NCBI GenBank assembly: GCA_000934455.1
Contig: KN883994.1
Coordinates: 79,520-118,576 of the forward strand
Length of the DNA stretch: 39,057 nt
Source: Apostichopus parvimensis
Lineage: Eukaryota > Echinodermata > Holothuroidea > Aspidochirotida > Stichopodidae
Direction of reading: 5' to 3'
Below, piece after piece: positions 29,501-39,057 of the stretch. Each line of letters starts with the position of its first letter. The first letter of the stretch is position 1. The notes beneath the pieces are model-generated. The model saw only the letters and a list, made by a program, of their open reading frames with translations, searched no databases and was not told the DNA's origin. Made by a program: the position numbers and the translations under genes.

Positions 29501-30908
29501 TGTCCCTTAAACCAAATCCATACCCGAAATTAACAAAACTTCTACTGAAAAATGAAACACAACTGATCAAATCTAAAATGAATAAAGTTATTCTTATGAG
29601 GTATTTATCAATTACCTGCATAGCATGCATTTACCGGACTGACGATACAAAAATCCTATCGTTAACGGTCACGTATGATACAGAATCTTGAAAGCGTTGG
29701 AATTTTTCTATTCCCAGCACACGGAGGCAACGCTATCGATTCTTGCATATTCTTACGATTATATAAAGATTATCCACTCTGGTATTTCAAGAAAGGGTAC
29801 CAAAGAGCAAAGAATTTATGACCGTGTAGTGAGTCGCGAGTTGTGACAAGTCACATCATTTTGAGTTCGAGTCGAGTCGAGTCGATTTCCCCTGACCAGA
29901 TTGAAATCGCCGCACTCGAGTCACCGCATTATCTCTACGGGTAAATGATTGACGGACTTGTCCGATTCCAATCGCATTTGAGAGTTAGGTGACTTGGGTC
30001 ATGATATGATACAACACTGGTAAGGGTCCATAGTCTTCAATTTTAATTTCTTTTCTTCAATTCAATTCAATTTTAATTTCTCATAGTTTGAATAAAATAA
30101 GAACAGGAAGAAGAGGATGGGTAGTTCTACTTCCTGTAGCTTGGTAAATATTCAGGTTTGTGAAACTACGTATTACAATACTACACTAAACAGTGTCTTA
30201 TGTTAACCATTATACCTTACAGAAACACGCCATGAATTATCTATCTTGGATAAAAGTCAATCAGGAAATATGAATAAAAACTTTAATAGAGACACTGCTT
30301 CCTGTTACGATTGCAGTTTCACCTTTAAATGGTCTTAGGGGAAAGCAGTGCAGAATGATAGAACAGAAAGTCAAGACTGTTAATAGGAAGTCCTCATCGG
30401 ATGAGCTCTGAGTGAAGTCAGGCACTAAACACCTCTGTGTCTCTCTGGTGGATTTAGAAGGCTATATGTGTGTACTATCAGGGCTGGTAGAGGATAGTAG
30501 AGCTTAGAGGTTGTCCAAGGTTGAAGAATATAAAACTGTTATATACTTCAAAATTAATAGTGAAACAAGAAAAGTCCACATCCCTGGTAGGGAGATACGG
30601 GCCAATCGTGACAATCGCAGCTACGTTTCACATCTAACTGACACCGTTTACATTTCTCACGAGGTATTGGGTACAAATCCATTTTTGAGATTTGTTCTTT
30701 AACTTCACAATTTCTCAGTCTGGTATAGACCGCATTGCTAGTGACTTGGAAATAAGACCGGGAGAATTTCAAGGTTTTCATGAGAAGCTAAACGCAGCCG
30801 TGCGATCCAACCTTCAGGAATTGAAGCAGCCCTCAAAGAGAAGACGAGCAGACTTCATTCACTCCTCTCTGACGCTCGACGAGAGATTAAAACGGAAAGA
30901 CGACGTTG
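26536..30908. other. Intergenic, no gene recognised
   Basis: No exon with recognisable motifs. ACCTGCA-type motifs recur between 28805 and 29240. A CpG-richer pocket with repeated GAGTC lies at about 29825-30015. The right end must contain the LRCH 3' UTR (minus strand). Confidence 0.5.
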
Positions 30909-31028
30909 CTACGATGCATTCATGGACGACCTACTCGAACTGTGCATCTGCATTAAGGCAATTATGGTAAGGGCCACTTTTGCTAAGCCTTTCCCTTCCA
31001 GTATGTCTGCTGAGGTGCAAAGCTTTTC
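30909..31028 (-). CDS. LRCH-like terminal exon, CH domain part 3
   Basis: Acceptor CTCTTGTTCAG; encodes EKLCTSADILEGKGLAKVAL, TIIALMQMHSSSRSSMNAS and stop TAG. The frame after the TAG stays open for 18 more codons (QRRLSVLISRRASERSE). Confidence 0.9.
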   Translation of the reverse strand, partial: EKLCTSADILEGKGLAKVALTIIALMQMHSSSRSSMNAS

Positions 31029-34000
31029 CTGAACAAGAGAGAAAGACAAACAAACATCAGATTTATAGAAAGACTTAAAAGAAATTAAGGAAGAAAAACA
31101 AGAATAAAAAAATGTAAAAAAAGGTGCACATTGAAACAATAAACATAATAAAGAATGACATCTCTAAAACTCCCTGTAACCCCCCATCCCCGATCCCTCC
31201 CTCCCACATACACCCAACCACAGAAACAAGAATCACACAGACATGACTCAAGTTCATCATTACCTCCCCCTCCCCTTCCATCCCCTCCTGCTTCCCCCTC
31301 CCACCTCTTTCATAAATTGGTTACTCCCGATTAACCTGTGATAGAACCAAATCCCGACAAGATGTTTGATGATTTTGAATTTTTCAAAACAATTGCAACC
31401 CAGTATGACACAACCACAGAGGGGGAAAAAACAGAAATATATTGTTTCATACTATCAATGTTGTGTCAGCTTGACAGTGTTATTTTTGTCACAGAATGGA
31501 AACCACATTTCCTGTTTTCAATTATCAAACCTAAACATAAACATGCTTAAGAAGTTTTTGTTTATCAAATTCCTAGAAGAAAGAAATATTTGCCAAGATA
31601 ACAGGCAGGAAATAAGCTCACCTTAGGAACTCCAGCCATTTGGCACGACTTTACGAAATTATCTACGTTCCTTCTGCATTTCGCTGCTGTTAATTTATTC
31701 TGAAAAGAGGAAGAAAGAAGAATAAAAAGGTATACAGAGGAAAAATTGTTAAGTATTTTTCTGTACTCAGCAAAGAAAATTATACAACTTATAAGAGAGT
31801 TTTTACATCTACAAGTCAGGCGCGTAGCCAGGAATTTGCCAAGGGAGGGGCGAAAATGTAGGCAAACTATCAGAGCCATAAATAAGGCATTGCAAACTAT
31901 CTAAGCGTAGCGCCACCATGGTTGGTGCGAAGCGCCAAGAAAATTTTGGCTGAAAATGCCTCCCAGATCGCTGGAAATGGCAGTTCCCAGGCCTTTTAAG
32001 TTGCATTTTAGCATTTTCTCTTTTGAAATTACTAGCGATATCATAAAAACATTAAAAAAAAAATTAAAAAATATGCTCAAGGGGGGGGCAGCTGCCCCCT
32101 TCGCCCCCCCTTGGCTACGCGCCTGCTACTAGTGGACTACTTTTTCCTTCATTTCTTAAAATGAAACTTGACTAGTCAAGAAGGTAATTAAAAAACTCCC
32201 CTGCTCCCCCCCCTCCAAAAAAAAAAAAAAAAAAAAAAAAAACCTTACTATATGAAAAGTATCAAGAACTTTATCAAATTCAACTAGAGTTATAAAAGCT
32301 GCTGCTTTTGATGAAATCTCTTCTAGAGAGTCCTATAGGTTTAACTACTCACAGTTCCAGCTGGTAAGTATATAGTCGAGACTGCGTGAGGTCGCACAAT
32401 GTTGATGAGGTGACAGAGTACCACACCGTTCATCAGTTCTCCCGGTATATCCTCCGACAACTTCATCTTCAGTTTCGTCTCTATGTGCTACGAAAGGGAA
32501 ACGAAGACAATTAATATAAAATAGCGAAAAACAGACGGTGACCAGAGGATGAAGAGAGACAGCCTCTGCAAAATGAGTTCTGTGTCATCCAGAGTTGTCC
32601 AATTATTTCCAAAAGTTTCAATTATTGCACATTATTCTTAAAAGAATTAAAAAGTATCACAGATCTTTCAATGTTCCAGCCTGCCGCAATATCAGCCGAT
32701 AATTATCTTAAAGCCAGTGGTAGACTGACGAGTTTGGACCGAATTTTGTTTGTTTTAATAACAAAGATAACAGTTGCCAGTATACCTTTTCCCTTTTCAC
32801 CCAACAATTTTGTTTTGGCTGTATCAACACCTGCCAATTCCCATATTGTTAAGATGTCATTTATACAAATACAACATCATTTGCCATTAAAGCAAATATG
32901 AGTCATTTGGGATAGTTTTTTTTGTGTGTGTGTGTGTAATGTTGGTTATTTTGAGTAGTGATCAGAAGGCTTGGCAAATTAAAGACCAAAATTAAATAAA
33001 ACAGATGCTTTATAAAAAAGGCCCTACTCAATTTTCTATCTGGATTTTTGGCCGAAAAATCACGTCTCAATTTGTAGACCACATGTTCACTCATGTCAAC
33101 AGGAACAATCCCATCCAAATGAATTACTATGTTTCAAAGTGAATATTTAACCTTTGTGGTGATGTTAACCACATTTGTGATATTTTATTAACCATGGATT
33201 TTTAAAGGAGACTTGTAATGATTTTCCTTCACATTCTGCACCATAATTTTTGTTGGCCCATCCTGGTCTACTGGTCACTGACTGGACACTCACAAGGGAC
33301 CTGGAATGATTTTACATACATACTATGAACATTAATTCAGGTTGCTTTTGCCTAAGAGGCAAAGACTGGACCCAGAATAAAAAGGCCTGCAGTGGCTTTA
33401 ATTTGAAGCTTATGTGATTTACATCAGGCCCTTTTCGCTTATTGGTCACAGATTGGATCCAGAACAGAGATATAATCAACAATTGACTTGTACCTTTTAT
33501 TTCCGGCCCTGTGGGTCTTACTGTCAGTGGGCCGACCCACCTTACCAAGACACCATATTGATTTTCAACTTATAGCTTAAACATAGTATACACAATCATG
33601 TTATCAAGAAACATTTAAAAATTTCCCCAAAGAAATATCTGATTATTTCCAAATCATTATGTTTGATGAGGCATAAAACACACATGCAATAAATGACAGA
33701 GAAAATTGCAAGAAAAGTGGAAACAAATTTAAAACATGGTAAATAATGAAATGGATGACAGCTTCAGACCACCAAGGAGCAAAACAATTATTTTTTCTTA
33801 AAAAATATGTGAAAGGGATTAAAATGAATTCAAAAGAATAAAAACATCAAATAATGTACTGTTGTAACAGTGAAATACTGAGTTAAATTTAAGCTTTAGG
33901 CCAATGCATTAGGAGTACTGTTGAGATGGATTTCAAACTTGGTAAACCATCTTAGAGTTTGCCGTAAAGAAACCCTACAACTTAAATGATGAAGCATGTA

Positions 34001-37000
34001 TTATTTCTTATCAGTCTTGCCAATTGTCATTCTTCAACAAAGAAAGCAGTTTCATGAATCCGAAGTCTTCACTAAGATATTAATAAAACAATGGAAAAGA
34101 ACAAAAGGCCTTTGTAAAAAACGTGATGGATGGTGGCAAATAGCTGTGTATGATAACTTAAAATGTGTTACATGTTTGTTTTATTTAACATTTAAAGCTT
34201 AATCCATGCAACATCTCAGAGACTACTAGTGAAGAGCAATGTGTCCCATCCCAAACAGCAAATATGAACACTCATATCCAAAAAACACAATTGCCCTCAA
34301 AATAATATCTCTTCGTTGTTGGGTGGTTTAGTACCTTCCCACCTCTCCTCTCCTGCCCCTTTTTTTCTCCTCCCTTACCCACTCTTCTGCCCTCTTCTCA
34401 ATCCTCTCTTCACCTATCCTTCCCCCTTCTCTCTTCACCCTCTCCCATTTTGATTCTTTAGGGAAACAAACGAGCATGAAATTAACGAGCATAACAATGC
34501 TGAATGTTCAACCAAATTACTATCTTCAGTGTGGGACTTGTATTCCGTACAATCGTTGAATTATTCTGCTTTGTCCTTCATCTAAGGTCACCTAGTTCAA
34601 CTATTATTCTGCAACTGGACTAATAGACTAATAAAACTGGTACTTATGTATGGCTGACTTGCCTAGACCAGAGTATTGTGTACTAAAAGAGAGACACCAC
34701 TTGTGCCTTGAATCGATGAGAGGCCAAACAAATGTAATATTTATTTCTAATGATGAGAAACATTACTGAATAGCTGTTAAGAAACAAAGAATCCCAATAT
34801 ACACTTTGCAGAGCAAGAAGCCAATTTTCAAAGAGGTAAACAGAAATGGAAAGTGACCAAACCAGTGCAAAGTGCGGACCGATCGCAAACTGCAGTCCGA
34901 TTGCTCGCCCAAAAGGGTTCTTTAGTTTAATAAGAGTGCACTTGAAACCAAAGAGACTCAAGACCAGCTACCGAGATAGAAGTTAGAACCAGACATATAG
35001 AGGAGAAGAGAGGAGGCAAGAAACCTTTAAAGATCAACCAACCCTTCTTCCGAGAGAGAAGAAAAGAAATAGGGGTGGGGTGTCAAGTGCCATAGAGATA
35101 GAAAAAGCCAGAGAAAAAGGAAAACACAAAGGAGGACTTTATGCCAAAATCCTTTCGCAAGTTTCAAAGAACACGTGCAGATGAAAGTGCTCTGTGGCAA
35201 AGGTCAAACGCCAATTATAGTAACAATCGTCAGAACAGGACTTCATGCAAAACTGACTTAGCACTCGCTATGTAGATACACCAATGCAAGTTTGGGGTGG
35301 GTTTTATCTTATGTCGGTTTGAATAATGTCGGTCATGAAGTGCCATCTGATTTATAAGTGGAGACAGCTTGTCCTCTGTTCTTTACTACATACAGAGCAT
35401 TCATTCAGGGGTTGAGTCCCAATCCCAACCAAAATTAACAGCTTTTCTGCCCTATTCTAAATACGAAAACAAGCAAGATTCATGTTCTCTACGTTAATTC
35501 AGAGGTCTTTTTCATGGAAAAACCTAAGAACACCTTTGTTTTTTCTTTTTCAAGTTTTGATAGTATTACAAAAATGAGTCATATAGCAACATGGTATCAT
35601 CACGTCTAAATTTTCTTCAGATTTTACAAATTTGGAAATTGTTGTAATGCTTGAGTATTAGAATATGCTCTTGACTTACAATATGTGACTGCACATTATA
35701 CTTCTAGAACATGGTTTCTTTTAAAATCTTTCTTAATGCAACCCTAATTCTCCTTCACCGATAGTGTAACTCAAATATAGTCAAAACATTAACTGTGGGT
35801 AACTATAGCCATTCAGGCCTAAAGAACACATCCTTTGGCCTCGCTTCTACAAATTTGAAATTTTTAATCCTTTTAGCATGAATATCTATAGAGACAAAGT
35901 TAACAATGGTATGGATACTCTGAGTGGGAATTTGGCAGACACGATTTCTCAAAAACTTGAGAGATGTAAAATCATCAAGTTTGTGATAGTCAGTTTACAT
36001 CAATGTACAAAACACACAAGAGGATTGAACACTGCGGTTAACAAACTTCCAACCTCCCCCTGCCCCCCTCCCCCCAAGAGAAATCTTTTTGAGTATAATA
36101 CTGGTTTTAATCTTACTTCTGTACAATTCAAGATGAAGAATAATATTCCAAAACAAGAGAGTAACCATGAGGGTGGGGGGGGGTTAGGGGGGGTTGAATA
36201 TCTAACACAGGATAAAAGACAGTCTGGAAGAAGCTGGATAAGTTAGACGAAGCTCTCTAACTACAAAGAAGCAATATGAAAACCATTCAGGAAGACTTCA
36301 AGCCACATAGAGAGAAATAGGCCACAATGCATGCAATATCAATATTCATTGCATACATATGGATGAAGGCTAATAAATATTCATGAGCAACACATTTTTT
36401 GTTTTATACATTCTTTTTACCTTCTTCATCTGTTGTACTGATTTTACGTCCTCTGAAGAAACCACATTACTTAAGATGTGAGACTGCTGGGACTGAGGTG
36501 TAAAGTGGTGAGGAGACAAAAGATAAATAAGTGGACAAAAGATGGCAAATGGGTGAGACAACGATGACGTAGAGTGAGGAGAAGAAATGGTCAACTTGTG
36601 GTGTGTCACCAAAAAAAGACAAATGTTGAGGTTGAAATGATCAACGTGAAAAAATAATAAGCGTCAGGTCTGCCTGATTCTCAAATCCTCCATGAGAAAG
36701 AAAAACTTTCTTTATATTTTGCTACACTCAATGGTGTCCATTTTGCCTTAAAGCTAGACTTATGTACAAGACTAACTCGGCATTCATTGATGCAATATGG
36801 ATCAGTTTCCAATCAGAGGGAAACCCAACCCCCCCCCCCACCCCCCAAAAAAATCAAGAAAATGAAATGTGCTTGTCGGTTCTATTTGTACCTGTTTGAA
36901 CATGAAACTCTTGGATACCTATTGCTAAGTGTATACTCTCACCTGTTGTCATAAGTAATCACCTCTTGCCATCACAAACAAAAGTTATGATTATATTTAT

Positions 37001-37972
37001 AATAAATATACTTTTCAAAAAATGTGCAATATCCCACCCTGTTGTCATAAATAATCACCTCTTGTCATCACAAACAAAAGTTATGATCTTATTTATAATA
37101 TATATGTTTTGCCAAGAAATGTGCAATATCTCTTTGGACATATTACTTTGTGGCAAGGTCCATGAAATTCTGTAATGACAAGTTGTGTGACATACTTTCA
37201 GGCAGTTTTCATCTTCATAATTCGTAGTCATATTTGACAGCTGAAACGTATCTAAAGCTGTTCCAGTTTTCAATTTATTCAGATTTGAAAATCTGCTTTA
37301 TCTCCTGTATGCTCCTTTAAGACTAATGAGGTGAGCTCCTCAGTGCAGGACTAAATGTTAAAAACCAATTGTTGTTTTTTTGTATAAATTCAAATAAACT
37401 CAACCTAAAAATGTTCTTTTTAAATTTCTGAATGGTTTACAACAATATCATCAAAATTAACTTTTGTGCCGTTTTAAAGTCATCCTCTTAGGAAATGTGC
37501 TACATCTTGTGTATTCAAGTAGTACTGAGTTCTCCTCTGGAAAGCAGTGCTTCTGCACTGAGAAGGACTACCCTCATTAAAGATGACAATCATAAAAAAA
37601 AAATCATAAAAAATAAAAAAAGTCTAAGTATGGAAAGGCACTGGTGAGTGAAATTATCAGGAACCCCAAAAATATTATATTTCAAGAGTTTTCACAACAG
37701 CAACTTTTCAACCTCAGGCTTTCACCACACTCTACACAAGATTGAGGTCGGTCAGGCCAAAAGACGAAGACCTAACGACCCCCAGGTCGTGACCCCTGAC
37801 CCTTTCCTCCTTCTCCTCCTCCTGGATGGTAACCTACTATTATCTGTATTTCTCACCTTTTTGAGTTGATCTATCCTGTCCATTTCCTCCTTCAGTTGCC
37901 TCATTTCTCTTTTCACTGTAAAGTTGGATGACTGTTTTTCCGTCGCAGACTTATTGGTCGAAATACTGAAAG
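30909..37972 (-). CDS. LRCH-family protein, C-terminal part (last 4 coding exons; 5' end beyond window)
   Basis: Four exons (37857-37972, 32353-32487, 31622-31699, 30909-31028) join in frame to about 148 residues. The first encodes a charged helix (NFTVKREMRQLKEEMDRIDQ). The next three make a single calponin homology domain: HIETKLKMKLSEDIPGELMN, GVVLCHLINIVRPHAVST, NKLTAAKCRRNVDNFV, AGVPKEKL, then ADILEGKGLAKVALTIIALM. This fits the C-terminus of LRCH proteins (leucine-rich repeats plus one CH domain), which act as cytoskeletal or signalling adaptors. The leucine-rich repeats are not in the window, so which LRCH cannot be told. It ends with TAG at 30909-30911 after SSSRSSMNAS. Confidence 0.88.
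31622..31699 (-). CDS. LRCH-like exon, CH domain part 2
   Basis: Acceptor CTCTTTTCAG; 26 codons NKLTAAKCRRNVDNFVKSCQ then MAGVPK, with donor AAG|GTGAGC, phase 0. AKCRRNV.NF is diagnostic of LRCH CH domains. Confidence 0.93.
31817..32125. mobile_element. 309-bp hAT-like MITE in an LRCH intron
   Basis: The terminal inverted repeats begin CAGGCGCGTAGCCA at both ends (right end in reverse complement). The 8-bp flanks CTACAAGT (31809-31816) and CTACTAGT (32126-32133) differ at one base, consistent with an old target duplication. CAGG termini with an 8-bp TSD fit the hAT superfamily. It contains a G-run/C-run hairpin (GGGGGCAGCTGCCCC) and a GCGCCA palindromic stretch; no transposase. Confidence 0.82.
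32217..32242. repeat. Poly-A tract
   Basis: About 26 A following a C-rich stretch. Confidence 0.8.
32353..32487 (-). CDS. LRCH-like exon, CH domain part 1
   Basis: Acceptor CCCTTTCGTAG; 45 codons from HIETKLKMKLSEDIPGELMN through GVVLCHLINIVRP to YLPAGT, with donor ACT|GTGAGT. GVVLCHL is the CH-domain core. Confidence 0.92.
32488..37856 (-). other. LRCH-like 5.4-kb intron
   Basis: The flanking exons join without missing residues, so this is one intron. It holds diverged repeats of about 100 bp at 33240-33490, a nearly pure C/T tract at about 34330-34450, a 96-bp duplication at 36942-37130 and several C/G runs (36060, 36175, 36831). No gene or exon recognised. Confidence 0.6.
36942..37130. 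repeat. Tandem duplication, 96-bp unit
   Basis: CCTGTTGTCATAARTAATCA begins copies at 36942 and 37038. Both share CATCACAAACAAAAGTTATG and end AATGTGCAATATC, with scattered differences. Confidence 0.88.
37857..37972 (-). CDS. LRCH-like exon upstream of the CH domain
   Basis: Encodes FSISTNKSATEKQSSNFTVK then REMRQLKEEMDRIDQLKK at donor AAG|GTGAGA, phase 0. The acceptor is taken as TTTGATAG ending at 37973; CTTTCAG a few bases on (exon start 37965) is an alternative. Confidence 0.8.
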
Positions 37973-39057
37973 CTATCAAAATGAAAAATAAAAAAATAAT
38001 AAAAAAAAAAACATACATTTTAATAATCATTTTATACCACAATTTGTACCGAGAAGCGGCAAGCTTTTAAATCACTGTTCAACCGCTAAAATGTGTGTGT
38101 GGATGTACCATTTATAAATAATGGTAACAAATGAAGTATAATATCATATATGAATGTTAATATCATACTAAATTGTAATGATGGCCAATAAAAGTATCAT
38201 GCAAAATAAGTTTTGGCTAGGATTAAAAAAAAAAAAGGTCAAAATTTTGTTCATGTGTTTAACATTGAAAAATATGTTCCTCTGTTATTAAGAGGCGTTA
38301 TTTACCATATTAGATATTATGAAAACATTTTAATAATTAAAAGTAAACAAAAAAGGACTGAGGAACTAAACATGAATTTTGAGAGCAACAGGAATGCATG
38401 TGATAGCCTAAGCTCATTTTCCAGTGCTTTTGTTACTCTGTTCTCTATGTGTATATAATCAGAAATGTACACTTGATCTTAAAAATAAACATGAAAACGT
38501 AAAGATATTAAAACAAACAAGCAATGCCTGAAACTAAACACCTCTCACCTTTTTGAATGTGTATATATATTTCTGTGGTTGTTATCGTTAATGAACTGGT
38601 TTGTTGTATTAAATTTGCCATAAATAGGTGTGAGATATTTAATAAACAAGTAAAATGAACTATGAAAATAATTCATCACCACTGGGTGTATCTGTTACCT
38701 GAAGGCAACCGCCACAAACATCCTTTCCGTGTACATCCAGAATCTAACTCCATTTCACTCACAAACCACATTCCTATGAGTGTTGCATCTGTAATTCACA
38801 CCAACTACTAACGCATTTGCACCATTGAGTAGGTATAATTATCCTACCCAGTTAATGGACAGAATTACAAGAAAAAGCAGAAAAAACTTTGGTGAAAATC
38901 AAAACTTTGTCTTACTTACTATTTGTGTTAATGATGTGTCACATTTTCACCATGTAGTATTTAAAGTTAATTCTCTTTCAATCAAACCTACATCATCACA
39001 CAGTGGCACCAATACTTAACCCAGTATCATATTACCACAAATTTCCAAATATTGATT
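37973..39057. other. LRCH-like upstream intron sequence, no exon recognised
   Basis: The next upstream LRCH exon was not found. A possible donor (CAG|GTAACA) near 38700 on the minus strand has no recognisable coding sequence before it. Mostly AT-rich with A runs. Confidence 0.5.

Noticed and set aside
30692..30970. Plus-strand open frames antisense to the LRCH terminal exon, with acceptor-like TTTCTCAG at 30718 and donor-like GTAAGG at 30968
   Set aside because: No family motif; the overlap with the conserved minus-strand CH exon explains much of the openness.
33312..33548. Minus-strand 78-residue open frame with FWVQS/FWIQS repeats
   Set aside because: The resemblance comes from diverged noncoding tandem repeats in an LRCH intron.
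38690..38765. Possible upstream LRCH exon on the minus strand ending CAG|GTAACA
   Set aside because: None of its frames resembles LRCH sequence and no convincing acceptor precedes it.

Overview
This is an AT-rich, intron-rich eukaryotic nuclear window. There is no operon structure, no bacterial signal and no complete RNA gene. Three protein-coding genes can be rebuilt exon by exon from splice signals and family motifs: COP9 signalosome subunit 6 (CSN6/COPS6, minus strand, 8 coding exons, 857-11140), a glutamate-rich ERICH6/FAM194-family gene (plus strand, 12 coding exons, 12222-21375), and the 3' end of an LRCH-family gene (leucine-rich repeat plus calponin homology, minus strand, last 4 coding exons, 30909-37972). 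The host looks like a marine invertebrate deuterostome, quite possibly an echinoderm. Reasons are the mix of genes and intron style, TTAGGG-like repeats, AGGCCTA-type palindromes and short transposons of a kind common in marine invertebrates. The species is an inference and not a firm call.

Layout: 1-856 lies downstream of CSN6. CSN6 occupies 857-11140, and its introns hold a 5'-truncated LINE (about 2524-4590), a tRNA-Thr-like pseudogene (4594-4665), an inverted-repeat element (6651-6864) and two related short DNA elements (9860-10571 and 10698-10930). CSN6 and ERICH6 are head to head, with about 1.1 kb (11141-12221) between their start codons as a probable shared promoter. ERICH6 is followed by about 9.5 kb without a recognisable gene (21376-30908). 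That stretch contains diverged duplications, a tandem repeat of about 130 bp and a regular 16-copy array of 29-bp units. The LRCH 3' exons follow, with a hAT-like short element in one intron and a 5.4-kb intron. The rest of LRCH lies beyond the right edge.

The genes do not form a pathway. CSN6 is a scaffold subunit of the CRL deneddylase, ERICH6-family proteins are poorly characterised, and LRCH proteins are cytoskeletal or signalling adaptors. The most notable signals are the pair of short transposons in CSN6 intron 1 with matching termini and 8-bp target duplications (one with long palindromic arms, one carrying a telomere-like array), a frame-compatible 6-nt candidate microexon in ERICH6, the 29-bp/58-bp higher-order minisatellite, and the tRNA-like sequence directly abutting the LINE 3' end. 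No clearly new multi-gene system was found.
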